Of a stretch of 64,000 bases of DNA, positions 43,112 to 52,613 are shown in pieces. Where the stretch lies: the NCBI GenBank assembly GCA_040901775.1, contig JBBDYF010000227.1, positions 18,041 through 82,040 of the forward strand, in the 5' to 3' direction. The number at the start of each line of letters is the position of its first letter. Within the stretch, counting starts at the first letter, position 1. The notes beneath the pieces are model-generated. The model saw only the letters and a program-made list of their open reading frames with translations. It was not told the DNA's origin and did not search any database. Made by a program: the position numbers and the translations under genes. This DNA comes from CAYLLN01 sp040901775. Lineage in GTDB: Bacteria; Planctomycetota; Planctomycetia; Pirellulales; Pirellulaceae.

Positions 43112-43248
43112 TTCGACTGTCTCAATTTGATTGAGAAATGCGTGCGATTTCCACGGTTCCGTGCGGCGTTGGCCGCAAAACTTGCTAGCACTTCATAAAC
43201 AATTACCGAGCAACACTTTCCGACGATTTTGAATTTCAGACAGTCGAA
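43112..43248. other. Convergent spacer with an 11-base inverted repeat
   Basis: ttcgactgtct (43113-43123) and agacagtcgaa (43238-43248) are inverted repeats at the edges of an AT-rich 137-base space between the copper ATPase and putA stops. It could be a two-way terminator or the trace of a small mobile element. Confidence 0.45.
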
Positions 43249-46200
43249 TTAGTGCTTTGTCACGACTAAATTACCCGTGTCCGACGGCGGGGCAAAGCCG
43301 CGCCGCACGGTATGCTCGGTGATGGTCCGCGGCACGACGAACTGCAACAGGTAGTCGCGCCCGCCCGCCTTGCTGCCGATACCCGACATTTTAAACCCGC
43401 CGAACGGCTGCCGGCCGACGAGGGCGCCAGTAATGGGCCGGTTCAGATACAAATTGCCGACCAGGAATTCATGCCGCGCCCGGTCGAGGCTGGCGGGGCT
43501 GCGGCTGAAAATGCCGCCGGTCAGGGCGTAGTCGGTGCCATTGGCGATTTGCAAAGCCTCGGTCAGGTCGGCGGCCCGCATGACGGCCAGCACCGGGCCG
43601 AAAATCTCTTCCTGGGCGATTCGGGCGGTCGCCGGCACTTCGGCAAAGATGTGCGGCCCGATAAAATAGCCCTGCTCGGCCAAGTCGCCAACATCCATCG
43701 CCAAGGCCACTCGGCCTTCGGTCTTGCCGAGTTCGATGTAGAGATGAATTCGCTCGAACGATTCCTGGTCGATCACGGGGCCGATGCTCGTTGCCGGATC
43801 GTCGGCTGAACCAAGCTGGAGGCTTTTCGTCGCCTCAATCAGGCGATTCAGGAACGGCTCGTAAACGTCGGCCAGCACGATCGCTCGGCTGCACGCAGAG
43901 CACTTTTGTCCCTGGTAGCCAAAGGCACTTTTCATCACCCCGGCCACCGCTTCGTCCAGGTCGGCGTCGGCATCGACGATGATCGCGTTCTTGCCCCCCA
44001 TCTCGGCAATCACGCGCTTCACGTTGGGAATGCCCGATTTGGAAACCTCGGCCGCCGTGGCGTTGATCGCCAGGCCGACGGCCCGCGAGCCGGTGAAGGC
44101 GATCAAAGCCACGTCGGGATGTTCGACCAGGGCGGCGCCGCAAACCTCTCCCTTGCCAGGCAAGTAGTTCAGCACGCCGGCGGGCAAGTCAATCTCGCGA
44201 AAAATGTCCATCAACAGGGCAGCGATCACCGACGATTGCTCGGCCGGCTTCATCACCACGGTGTTGCCGGTCGCCAGAGCGGCGGCGGTCATGCCGGTCA
44301 AGATTGCCAGCGGAAAGTTCCACGGGGCGATGACCGCCACGACGCCCCGCGGCAGGTAATCGAAGCGGTTCTCTTCGCCCGGCACATCGACGCCGTTGTT
44401 GGGCGTGGGTCTCCCGACCCCGCCCTGCAAGCGAATCGCTTCTGCCGCATAGAACTCACAAAAGTCGATCGCCTCGTCGATGTCGGCCGTCGATTCGCGC
44501 CACGATTTGCCGCACTCGTACACCTCCCAGGCGGCCAGCTCGAACAGGCGGTCGCGCAGCGCATCGGCCACGCGGCGAAGAAACTCTGCTCGCCGCTCTG
44601 CCCCGCCGCTCGACCAGCCGGGCAGCGCGCTCTTGGCGGCTGCCACTGCTTGGTGGGCAAGCTGATGATCTGCCAAGGCAAACGTTCCTACGACGCGGCT
44701 CTTGTACGATGGATCGCGAGACTCGCCCCGCTGGGGCGTATCGACCGCCTGGCCACCGATCACCAGCGGGCAATGGCGGCCGAGTCGCTCGCACACCGTG
44801 GCGAGCGCCTCTTGCATGGCGGCCCGCTGCCGCGGCTGGGCAAAGTCGATCGGGGGCTGGTTCGAGAAGGTAGTAGGCATGGAGGCGTCGGTCATTTCTA
44901 GCCGGGACCAAACTTGGTCCCGGTCGTTGGCGTGCGATGAATCGGTTGCGTCGGCCCGGGAGCAAGTTTGCTCCCGGCTAACGGGCCAGATGGCGCTCTC
45001 CGCCGGGTCTTTTAATAACTCCTCGGGCGAGCGGTGTTCCACGAAGCCGGCCCGCAGGAACGAATCGTTCGACGTGTTCTCGAGCAGCCGCCGAACCAGG
45101 TAGGCCATGCCGGGGATCAAGTCGCCGTAGGGCATGTAGATTCGCAGCCGGCTGCCGCGATCGACGAGGGCCTGCTTTTCGGCGTCGGCCATGCCGTAGA
45201 GCATTTGCAGCTCGAGCGCCGCGGGGGGCAATTCCAGAATCTGGGCGGTCGCCAGGCCGTGCGCGAGCGAACGCAGATTGTGCGAGCCGAGCGCCGGCCG
45301 CAGGTGCTGCGTCCATTGCAGGGCGTATCGCGTGCAGGCCTCGAAGTGGGCGTCGCTTTCCCACTTTTTTTGAAAGACGGGGATCGGCCAGCCGTTGGCC
45401 TGGGCGCGAATTGTCTCGTGGTCCCAGTAGGCCCCCTTTACCAGCCGCACCCAGACGGGCGTGCCGCGCCGGGCGGCCCAGTCGCAAAGCTGCACCAGGT
45501 CGGGCAGCGTTTCGCGCAGGTAGCACTGCAAAACGATGCCGACATCGGCCCAGTCGCGGAATTCAGGCTCGGATAGGATCGTTTGAAAGATGTGCAGGGT
45601 GAGCGACTTTTTCTCGTAGCTCTCCATATCGACGTTGATGAACGCCCGCAGCCGCTGGGCCGCGCGAAACAGTTCGCGTAGCCGGTGGCCGACGCGGGCG
45701 AGCGTTCCGGCGGGGTCGATCGCGTCGAACTGGCTGTCGAGCGCCGACAGCTTGATCGACAGGTTGACCCGCGGGATCGGCCCGCGATGATCGCTGTCGA
45801 TCCGCGGATCGGCCGGCCAGGAATTGACTGCGGGCGAGATCGCTTCCAACAGGTCGATGTATGCCTGGAAATACTGCCTCGCTTCGGCTTCGCTAATGAC
45901 CGCCTCGCCCAGGATGTCGAGCGTGAATGCTCGGCCCAGATCGCGCTCGCGACGGGCGGCCGACAGCACCTGGCCGAGGTTCTCGCCGGCGATGAATCGC
46001 TTGGCAAAATCGGTAGCGCTAACGCGGGCCGCCCGGGCCACCGCGGCGCGAGTGAAGGGAACCCGCCGCGCCACCCCGAGCGCCACCCGAGCAGCCGAGG
46101 GGAGTCGATCGCGGACCTTGTCCAGATACTCGTGCAGATGCCCGGTCACCGCCTCGGCCGAATGGAGCATCGGCAGCACATCGACGAAGCGAAAGAGCTG

Positions 46201-46401
46201 CACCTTCAAGTCTTCGTCGTGCATCGACCAGGCCATCAGCCGATCGTCCCACCAGCGGCGCTGCCAGACATGCGGCTGGCTGTGCTCGAGGTTGGCGAAC
46301 AGCTCGCGGCCGATCGATTGGGTCAACACCTCGATCGCCGAGCGCTGGGCGGGCGACAGGTCGTGCGCGGCGGCAGCGATTTCGAGGTTTTCGGCAGTCA
46401 C
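43249..46401 (-). CDS. putA: Bifunctional proline dehydrogenase / pyrroline-5-carboxylate dehydrogenase
   Basis: A 1050-residue enzyme oxidising proline to glutamate. The GTG at 46401 is chosen because residues before it look non-coding; an ATG start is not available nearby. The proline dehydrogenase barrel (about 50-470) shows VNLSIKLSALDSQFDAIDP, FINVDMESYEKKSLTLHIFQ, VKGAYWDHETI and the FAD-site RLRIYMPYGDLIPGMAYLVRR-type region. The aldehyde dehydrogenase (about 520-1050) has IAPWNFPLAI, VIAEMGGKNAIIVD, catalytic Cys in QGQKCSACSRAIV and IFGPVLAVMRA. The linker (about 472-502) is encoded by two palindrome A copies inserted in frame. No DNA-binding domain is present. Confidence 0.9.
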   Translation of the reverse strand: MTAENLEIAAAAHDLSPAQRSAIEVLTQSIGRELFANLEHSQPHVWQRRWWDDRLMAWSMHDEDLKVQLFRFVDVLPMLHSAEAVTGHLHEYLDKVRDRLPSAARVALGVARRVPFTRAAVARAARVSATDFAKRFIAGENLGQVLSAARRERDLGRAFTLDILGEAVISEAEARQYFQAYIDLLEAISPAVNSWPADPRIDSDHRGPIPRVNLSIKLSALDSQFDAIDPAGTLARVGHRLRELFRAAQRLRAFINVDMESYEKKSLTLHIFQTILSEPEFRDWADVGIVLQCYLRETLPDLVQLCDWAARRGTPVWVRLVKGAYWDHETIRAQANGWPIPVFQKKWESDAHFEACTRYALQWTQHLRPALGSHNLRSLAHGLATAQILELPPAALELQMLYGMADAEKQALVDRGSRLRIYMPYGDLIPGMAYLVRRLLENTSNDSFLRAGFVEHRSPEELLKDPAESAIWPVSREQTCSRADATDSSHANDRDQVWSRLEMTDASMPTTFSNQPPIDFAQPRQRAAMQEALATVCERLGRHCPLVIGGQAVDTPQRGESRDPSYKSRVVGTFALADHQLAHQAVAAAKSALPGWSSGGAERRAEFLRRVADALRDRLFELAAWEVYECGKSWRESTADIDEAIDFCEFYAAEAIRLQGGVGRPTPNNGVDVPGEENRFDYLPRGVVAVIAPWNFPLAILTGMTAAALATGNTVVMKPAEQSSVIAALLMDIFREIDLPAGVLNYLPGKGEVCGAALVEHPDVALIAFTGSRAVGLAINATAAEVSKSGIPNVKRVIAEMGGKNAIIVDADADLDEAVAGVMKSAFGYQGQKCSACSRAIVLADVYEPFLNRLIEATKSLQLGSADDPATSIGPVIDQESFERIHLYIELGKTEGRVALAMDVGDLAEQGYFIGPHIFAEVPATARIAQEEIFGPVLAVMRAADLTEALQIANGTDYALTGGIFSRSPASLDRARHEFLVGNLYLNRPITGALVGRQPFGGFKMSGIGSKAGGRDYLLQFVVPRTITEHTVRRGFAPPSDTGNLVVTKH
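44900..44980. repeat. Palindrome A pair in the linker of putA
   Basis: gccgggaccaaacttggtcc at 44900-44923 and ccgggagcaagtttgctccc at 44955-44980. They are read in frame as WPVSREQTCSR and RDQVWSRLE. The family is otherwise seen only in the head cassette at 31-33.7 kb. Confidence 0.8.
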
Positions 46402-46505
46402 GGCGGTGGAGTAGAATGGAGGTGGATCGAGGCAATCGTCGCGAGCCGGAATTATACCGGCCGCCGGGCGAATGTCCCGCCGCCCAGCATCGCGGAGCAA
46501 CGCTT

Positions 46506-47327
46506 ATGCCATCGCCGTTTCCGGGAATGGACCCGTATTTGGAGCATCCGAATGTCTTTCCAAATCTGCACGACAAACTCATCGTGTACATGGAAGAATT
46601 CATTCAGCCGCAACTTCCAGAACCGTACTACGCCAAGGGGTCGCAGCGCGTCTGGCTGGAATTTGTGGAAGGGTCGCGCGTTCCCGATGTCAGCGTGCTG
46701 AGAACGAGCCATCCTACCGGTCGCCCTCCGATAGACGACGGCGGCGTTGCGGTGGCCGAGATGCCCATCAGGATCACCGCGCCTTACGCTGCTTGGGATG
46801 AGTTTCGCGAGACCTTTCTGGAAATCTATTCCAAGGGGGAAGGAGAACCGCGCCTCGTGACGGCGATTGAGGTGCTCAGTCCGATCAACAAATCGCCGGG
46901 CCAGCAAGCGCGCGCGGCTTACCGAGAAAAGCAAGGCGAGATGCTGGGAGCGGAAGTGCATCTTGTCGAGATCGACCTGCTCCGGGCGGGAACTCACACG
47001 ACGGCGGTGCCGCTGAAAGACATCGTCCTCCGGTGTGGGCCCGTGGACTATCACGTCTGCGTCCACTGTTTCGATCAACCAGACGACTTTTTCGTTTACC
47101 CGATTCAACTGGCGGATAAGTTGCCGAAGGTATCCATCCCCTTGCTGCCCGGCGATCGTCCCGTGGAAGTTGATCTGCAGGCAATTTTCGAGCGCTGTTA
47201 CGAACGCGGGCCTTACCGCCGCGAAGTGAATTACTCCAAAGACCCGCCACCGCCCGCGCTAGCGCCGGAGCGACTGGCGTGGGTGAAGGGCGTGCTAGCG
47301 GCGCCTAAGCCCCAAACCACTTCTTGA
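46506..47327 (+). CDS. DUF4058 family protein
   Basis: A 273-residue protein opening MPSPFPGMDPYLEHPNVFPN, the DUF4058 signature. Further conserved blocks are VPDVSVL, LVTAIEVLSPINKSPGQQAR and EIDLLRAG, and these resemble PD-(D/E)XK nuclease-type elements (D-V, E-V-L-S-x-x-N-K). The family is common in planctomycetes and cyanobacteria; a restriction-endonuclease-like fold is suspected but activity is unknown. It is divergent from putA and overlaps the sdhB stop by 23 bases. Confidence 0.82.
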   Translation: MPSPFPGMDPYLEHPNVFPNLHDKLIVYMEEFIQPQLPEPYYAKGSQRVWLEFVEGSRVPDVSVLRTSHPTGRPPIDDGGVAVAEMPIRITAPYAAWDEFRETFLEIYSKGEGEPRLVTAIEVLSPINKSPGQQARAAYREKQGEMLGAEVHLVEIDLLRAGTHTTAVPLKDIVLRCGPVDYHVCVHCFDQPDDFFVYPIQLADKLPKVSIPLLPGDRPVEVDLQAIFERCYERGPYRREVNYSKDPPPPALAPERLAWVKGVLAAPKPQTTS

Positions 47328-48201
47328 GCTGATGCACCGTGGTGGCTCGGCCCGCCCGCGCGATACTGGTGGTCAGCGGAATGTGCTTGGGGCAAACCGC
47401 CACGCAGTTCTGAGCATTGCCGCAGACCTGAATGCCCCCTTCGGCCATCAGGGCGTCGAGCCGCTCGCCGGCACTAGCCGCGCCGGTCGGGTGGCGGTTG
47501 AAGAGCATCGCCTGGCTGATCGCGTGCGCCCCGATGAAGTGTCGATCGTGCTCGGCGTTATTGCGCGTTTGGTACGCTTCGTCCGTCTCCCCTTCGAGCC
47601 GCTCGACCTCGACTTTCAGGTACTGCGGGCAGGCGTCGAGGCAGCAGCCGCAACTCATGCACTCGCTCAGAGGGTAGTTCTGTTCTTGATCGGCGGGCGA
47701 AACGCGCGGGCCGGGCCCGACGTCGTAATAGCCATCGACGGGAATCCAGCCTTTCACCTTCTCCAGCGCGCGGAACAGCCGCGAGCGATCGACGCACAAG
47801 TCGCGGACGACCGGAAACTTGCTCATCGGCGAGAGCTCAATCTCGCCGGGGCGTTCGTCGAGCAGCCGATCGACCAGCGCCGAGCAGCTTTGCCGGACCT
47901 TGCCGTTGATGAGCATGGTGCAGGCCCCGCAAACTTCTTCCAGGCAGTTGCAGTCCCAGGCGACCGGCGGTACGTGCTTGCCGTCGGCGGTCGTCGCCTG
48001 GGCGGCGATCCGCTGCAAGACGCTGATCACGTTCAGTTCCGGCTCGTACTCGACGCGGTGGCGCTCCCAGTAGCTGGGCTGGCCGGGGCCGTCTTGCCGG
48101 AGGATGCGCACCTCGAACGCAGCGGGCCGCCGCGGCGGGGCGTCGTGGCCGCCGCTGGTGTGAGGTTCGTGCGCGTGCCCGTTGGAATGGTGTTCAGCCA
48201 T
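47305..48201 (-). CDS. sdhB: Succinate dehydrogenase iron-sulfur subunit
   Basis: A 298-residue subunit carrying three clusters: the 2Fe-2S motif CNCLEEVCGACTMLINGK with a later Cys (RQSCSALVD), 4Fe-4S CMSCGCCLDACPQYLKVEVE, and the mixed CGNAQNCVAVCPKHIPLTTS. It passes electrons from the flavoprotein to the quinone site. The first 30 residues are a His/Gly/Pro-rich extension (HHSNGHAHEPHTSGGHDAPP). It belongs to the sdhC-sdhA-sdhB group but is separated from sdhA by two small unrelated genes. Confidence 0.93.
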   Translation of the reverse strand: MAEHHSNGHAHEPHTSGGHDAPPRRPAAFEVRILRQDGPGQPSYWERHRVEYEPELNVISVLQRIAAQATTADGKHVPPVAWDCNCLEEVCGACTMLINGKVRQSCSALVDRLLDERPGEIELSPMSKFPVVRDLCVDRSRLFRALEKVKGWIPVDGYYDVGPGPRVSPADQEQNYPLSECMSCGCCLDACPQYLKVEVERLEGETDEAYQTRNNAEHDRHFIGAHAISQAMLFNRHPTGAASAGERLDALMAEGGIQVCGNAQNCVAVCPKHIPLTTSIARAGRATTVHQLKKWFGA

Positions 48202-48260
48202 GATTGTTGTAAATGTTCTTGCGGCTGGTACTTAAATGGGGTGCCATGAAATAAGGGATT

Positions 48261-48527
48261 CTATAGCCCAGCTTTGATCTCTTCCGGCGAGCGACAGATC
48301 GTAAGGGAGATGCGGTTCCATACTTCGGAAGGCAAATTGCCTACCAAGATGTCCGAAATCAGTTCGTGTTTGGCCTTGGCTCTTTGGCCGTCGAATTTAC
48401 GACTAATCAGCACCAAGTGAACGCTATCGTCTGGACCGTCCGAAACATCGACCATGTCGTCGGGTGACGTAAAATAAACCTGTTTGAGAACGTCGCGAAT
48501 CTGCTGCTTGAGTTGTTCGTCAGCCAT
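48261..48527 (-). CDS. Small protein with a BolA-like pattern, partner of a HEPN-like gene
   Basis: An 88-residue protein beginning MADEQLKQQIRDVLKQVYFT. The stretch VHLVLISRKFDGQRAKAKHE followed by LISDILVGNLPSEVW recalls the BolA/KH-like pattern (hydrophobic strand, S-x-x-F-x-G, basic His helix), but the canonical RHR triplet is absent, so the match is tentative. It starts 10 bases after the HEPN-like gene and ends 59 bases before sdhB. A two-gene cassette with its neighbour is likely. Confidence 0.6.
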   Translation of the reverse strand: MADEQLKQQIRDVLKQVYFTSPDDMVDVSDGPDDSVHLVLISRKFDGQRAKAKHELISDILVGNLPSEVWNRISLTICRSPEEIKAGL

Positions 48528-48537
48528 CGAGGTGCCC

Positions 48538-48978
48538 TCACAAGTTGGCGTGGATCCAATGCAGTACGCGATCCACCGCCGACAAGAATTCGTCCGCATC
48601 TTCTACGTTAGACATATCCGGAGAGTAACGCCATGCGGGAACCCATTCGTTGACAATCCTGAATTGGTCCCACGATTCGCGGTTCTCCCGCACGCGCTGC
48701 AAGCCGCCGGCAAGTGCGAATAAGGATTCCAGGTGGTGAGTGAAAATGGTTGCATCCAGCGCTAAAGTGACACGGCTATGCAGTTCGTCCTGCAGGTCGA
48801 ATAGCGTCCGGCACCGAAACTTCTCCAGCAGCTTCTTTTTGAGCAGACATTCCACAGAGTAGCCGGCCAGGTACATGGCTCCTCGCCAGCGTCCGGCGGC
48901 TGCCAAGGCTTTCGCGTCGGCAAGTCTATGGATGCTCGCCTTCGACTGATCGCTAATTCCAAAATGCAAGCGTGCCAT
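48538..48978 (-). CDS. HEPN-domain-like protein
   Basis: A 146-residue, mainly helical protein. GRWRGAMYLAGYSVECLLKK and the late NEWVPAWRYSPD match the HEPN family (higher eukaryotes and prokaryotes nucleotide-binding), members of which are RNases or nucleotide-binding partners of MNT nucleotidyltransferases. The RNase-type R-x4-6-H motif is not evident, so it may be the non-nuclease type. It lies between sdhA (31 bases upstream) and the 88-residue gene (10 bases downstream). An antitoxin-like or defence role is a guess from family habit. Confidence 0.68.
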   Translation of the reverse strand: MARLHFGISDQSKASIHRLADAKALAAAGRWRGAMYLAGYSVECLLKKKLLEKFRCRTLFDLQDELHSRVTLALDATIFTHHLESLFALAGGLQRVRENRESWDQFRIVNEWVPAWRYSPDMSNVEDADEFLSAVDRVLHWIHANL

Positions 48979-49009
48979 GTCACCCGCTCATCGGAGCCGT
49001 TCTGAACGA

Positions 49010-51016
49010 TCAATGAGTTCTCACAGCCGCCTTTCCTCCGACTTGGCTGCCGTTGCCGCCGCCAGCCGCGTTGCGGGCCGCTTGCCGCTCTTTCCAGACC
49101 TTTTCGATCTCTTCGGCGCCGACCAGGCCGTACAGCCGCGGGCGGGGCGTAATCAGCGAGGTATCGACCTCTTCATAGGTGATCTCGACCTCATCGCCGG
49201 TCCACTGGGCGATCGTCGATTTGAGCCACTTGGCGTTGTTGGCGTCGAATCGGTCGCACCATTCCTCGGCCTGGCGGCGGCGCTCGGCCGGCTCGGTGGC
49301 GGTTAGCGCGGTAAAGGCAAAGTCCGGCTTGAAATGCGCCCCGCGGCATTCGTCGCGCTGCAGAGCCCCCTTCAGGATCGTCAGCGCCAGCGGGAACATG
49401 TCGAGCAGCGACTTGGTGAAAACGACGTTCTGGTTGGTCCAGCTTCCCGTATCCGAGAGCGCGCACCGCTTGGCCCGCTCGTACAGATCGCCAACGGTGG
49501 ACAGAGCCGCTGCCAACTGGTCGTTCCGGCGAACGACGGTGGCCGCCTTGGTCATCACTTCGCCCAACTGCTGGTGAATCAAATAAGGGTTCTCGGTTCC
49601 TCCCGATCGTTTGAGCAGCGAATCGTGCCGCGACTGATGTAGCTTTCGCGACTGATCGAACAGCGACGCGGGAAGCTCGGCCGCCGTTTGCTTTTGCCCC
49701 TTGAGCAGGGTCTCGATGCCGGGGGCGACCACCAGGCCACTAAAGATGCACGAGAGCAGCGAATTGGCCCCCAGGCGATTGGCCCCGTGATACTGATAGT
49801 CGCACTCGCCGATGGCGTACAGGTTGGGAATGTTCGTAAGCTGGTTTTTCGGCGAGCCGATGGTCAGGCCGCCACTGCCGCTCTTCTGATAATCGACCCA
49901 CATGCCCCCCATCGCGTAGTGGACGGCGGGAAAAATTTTCATCGGCGTACTGCGCGGATCGACCCCCTGAAACTTCTCGTAGATTTCGAGAATGCCCCCC
50001 AGCTTGCGGTCGAGTTCCTTCCGCGAGATGTGCGTCAGGTCGAGATAGACGCACTGCTTGTCTTTCTCGACCGATAGCCCGTCGTTCACGCAGATGTCGA
50101 AAATCTCGCGGGTGGCGATGTCGCGCGGGACGAGGTTCATGTACTTGGGATAGCGCTCTTCCAGGAAGTAATATCGCTCGCTTTCGGGAATCGCCAGCGG
50201 ATCGCGCGGATCTTGCGGCATTCGGGGAACCCAAACCCGGCCACCTTCGCCGCGGGCCGATTCGCTCATCAGCCGCAACTTGTCCGCGCCGGGAATCGCC
50301 GTCGGATGTACCTGGATGAACTCGCCGTTGCCGTACTTGGCCCCCGCCTGGAAGCAGCGGCTGGCGGCGCTGCCGGTGCAGGCCATCGACATCGTTGAGC
50401 GGCCATAAATCAGCCCCGGCCCGCCGCTGCCGACGACCACCGCATCGGCCGGGAACGAGCGAATCACCATCGACACCAGATCCTGGGCGACCGCGCCGCG
50501 GCAGACGCCGGAGTCGTCCAGAATCGGGCCGAGAAAATCCCAGTATTCGTACTTTTTGATCTTGCCGGCCGATTCCCAGCGGCGAACCTGCTCGTCCAAA
50601 GCATACAGCAACTGCTGGCCGGTGGTCGCGCCGGCAAAGGCGGTGCGCTTGAACAACGTTCCGCCGAACCGCCGCCGGTCGATCATCCCCTCGGGCGTCC
50701 GGTTGAACGTCACCCCCAGGCGGTCCATCAGGTCGATGACTTTTGGCCCCCAATCCGACATCTCCTTCACTGGCGGCTGATGCTGGAGAAAGTCGCCGCC
50801 GTACACCGTATCGTCAAAGTGCAGCGACTCGTCGTCCCCCTGCTGACGCGTCAAGTCGTTGACGCTGTTGATTCCCCCCTGGGCACAGACGCTGTGCGAG
50901 CGCTTGACGGGAACCAGGCTCATCAAATCGACGACGATGTCGAGCTCGGCCAGTTTCATTGCGGCCGCCAGGCCCGCCAGGCCACCGCCGACGATCAGAA
51001 CGCGTTGCTTTGCCAT
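49010..51016 (-). CDS. sdhA: Succinate dehydrogenase flavoprotein subunit
   Basis: A 668-residue subunit with an FAD-binding opening (RVLIVGGGLAGLAAAMKLAE), the His for covalent FAD in SHSVCAQGGINSVND, catalytic HPTAIPGADKLRLMSESARG, then RDIATREIFDICVNDG, and GECDYQYHGANRLGANSLLS. It oxidises succinate to fumarate at the inner face of the membrane. Length and motifs fit the B. subtilis/Wolinella-type (three-subunit) enzyme. It lies 48 bases after sdhC; the spacer holds a G-rich tandem. Confidence 0.94.
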   Translation of the reverse strand: MAKQRVLIVGGGLAGLAAAMKLAELDIVVDLMSLVPVKRSHSVCAQGGINSVNDLTRQQGDDESLHFDDTVYGGDFLQHQPPVKEMSDWGPKVIDLMDRLGVTFNRTPEGMIDRRRFGGTLFKRTAFAGATTGQQLLYALDEQVRRWESAGKIKKYEYWDFLGPILDDSGVCRGAVAQDLVSMVIRSFPADAVVVGSGGPGLIYGRSTMSMACTGSAASRCFQAGAKYGNGEFIQVHPTAIPGADKLRLMSESARGEGGRVWVPRMPQDPRDPLAIPESERYYFLEERYPKYMNLVPRDIATREIFDICVNDGLSVEKDKQCVYLDLTHISRKELDRKLGGILEIYEKFQGVDPRSTPMKIFPAVHYAMGGMWVDYQKSGSGGLTIGSPKNQLTNIPNLYAIGECDYQYHGANRLGANSLLSCIFSGLVVAPGIETLLKGQKQTAAELPASLFDQSRKLHQSRHDSLLKRSGGTENPYLIHQQLGEVMTKAATVVRRNDQLAAALSTVGDLYERAKRCALSDTGSWTNQNVVFTKSLLDMFPLALTILKGALQRDECRGAHFKPDFAFTALTATEPAERRRQAEEWCDRFDANNAKWLKSTIAQWTGDEVEITYEEVDTSLITPRPRLYGLVGAEEIEKVWKERQAARNAAGGGNGSQVGGKAAVRTH

Positions 51017-51064
51017 GGGAAGAAGGAGCTGGGGAGTGAGGCTGGGGACTAGGGCTAGAGATAC

Positions 51065-51919
51065 TCATTCTGGCGTCGCGGCGGCGTGTTCTTGCTCGGC
51101 GGCGGTCGTTCCCGCGGGACGGGACTTGTGCGCGTCCGGCACGATCTCGCCGCTCGCCTCTTTGGCCAATCGCACTTTCTCTTCGTGGGCGACGGCCTGG
51201 TCGATCGCTTCCTGGCTCATCAAGGCAAAGCCGCCCAGGGCGCTCAGGCCCACCACGCCCAGGCCCAGACCGAAGACCAGGCAGGCGCTCAAGGCCCACC
51301 GCTGGGCCGGCGGAGTGACCCACAGGCCCCAGGTGATTCCGAACGTCCAAATTCCGTTGGCCAAGTGAAACACCGTCGCCAGCACGCCAATCGCATACAG
51401 GATTGGCACGATCGCCGACATTTGAATCGCCTCGGCTGCGGTGCTGCTGGCGTTGTACGCCCGAAACTGGGCCCCCCCCAGCGGCTCGGCCACTCCCTTG
51501 ATCCACCAGTCGGCATGAATCCAGCCGTGCATGTGAAACACATGCCACAGGATGAACACGAAGGCGATCATCCCGGTCGCCCGCTGCAGCGTGTAGTTGA
51601 TGTTGCGGGGATATTTGTACGTGCCGCTGTTGGGCAACGAGCCGCGGATGATCAGCACGCCGAAAATGGCGTGGAACAAGAGCGGAATGAAGATGAAGAC
51701 CCACTCGATCACCGGCAGCAGTTTGCCGACGCTGTGGATCAGATAAACCGAGTTCTGAAAGGCAGCCGCACTGTCCAGCACGCGGGCGTTGGTCAGTAGG
51801 TGGACGACCATATAGGCCCCCACCGGCACCAGGCCGGAGAGCGAATGCAGGCGTCGGAGCAGAAACTCGTTGCGGGCCAAAAACGACGACGCGGGGGCAT
51901 CGACCGGGGTAGGACTCAC
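51065..51919 (-). CDS. sdhC: Succinate dehydrogenase cytochrome b subunit
   Basis: A 284-residue membrane subunit with five helices, typical of the single-anchor, di-heme b type. Axial-ligand His candidates lie in LLRRLHSLSGLVPVGAYMVV, VFIFIPLLFHAIFGVLII, FILWHVFHMHGWIHADW and FHLANGIWTFGITWGLW. It carries electrons to menaquinone or ubiquinone; the type B architecture suits menaquinone, though a direct test is not possible here. The C-terminus is an Ala/Glu-rich tail. This is the first gene of the sdh group. Confidence 0.9.
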   Translation of the reverse strand: MSPTPVDAPASSFLARNEFLLRRLHSLSGLVPVGAYMVVHLLTNARVLDSAAAFQNSVYLIHSVGKLLPVIEWVFIFIPLLFHAIFGVLIIRGSLPNSGTYKYPRNINYTLQRATGMIAFVFILWHVFHMHGWIHADWWIKGVAEPLGGAQFRAYNASSTAAEAIQMSAIVPILYAIGVLATVFHLANGIWTFGITWGLWVTPPAQRWALSACLVFGLGLGVVGLSALGGFALMSQEAIDQAVAHEEKVRLAKEASGEIVPDAHKSRPAGTTAAEQEHAAATPE

Positions 51920-52613
51920 GGCGGACCTTTCTGACCGAAGGGCAAGTCAGCCCATAGTTTACAGCAAATCGCCCAGGATGCAGGGCGGGCCAAGCCGGCC
52001 GGGCACGGGCCAAGGCAAACGCAGTATAGAGAGGCCCCGCACCGTGGCAACGGGTGGGCGACACAGGTTAGAGGCTGCGCTATACCGAGGCGCAAGCGTC
52101 TCGTGTAGTTTTTTAATTTACATTATAGTTCTACAGAGCTAATTCGCCACCATCCGCACCGGGGTAGTGCAGAGTCAACATTGAAAACGATGGATCGTAG
52201 GACGGGCCGTCCGGACGGGTCGGGAGACCCGTCCTATCCCCCTCAACTCAGGACTGACGATGCAGTAGGTCGGTTGCGCTGCTGGGTATATTTCGATTCG
52301 GCGACAGCGGCTTCGAGGATTGTCTCGCCCGCGACTCGCATAGCCACGAGCTCGTGATACACTCGGTCGTTCATTTGCATACTTTTCAACTGGGGAGAGC
52401 GAGGATTGCTTCGCAAGGAGAACGGAATGAAGGTTGAGGTTCCGATCGAATGAGTGGCCAGCGTTTGCACGTTACCGTTCACCGCCGGCGCGTGCGGCAT
52501 GGAACAGAAGCACCCAGGGCGGCGCGCGGCGCTGTGAGGAGATGGTATAATTGAGCATGATCGGGTTGGCATAAAATGCCTACTTCATGTCGCGCCATTG
52601 ACGGTTTGTAGCC
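51920..52613. other. Intergenic region between sdhC and the small-protein/nucleotidyltransferase pair
   Basis: About 690 bases without a clear gene. A palindrome with arms aggacggg/cccgtcct stands at 52199-52235. A minus-strand frame at 52243-52380 (MQMNDRVYHELVAMRVAGET) looks mildly coding but has no ribosome site. The sdh promoter should lie in 51930-52100. Confidence 0.45.
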
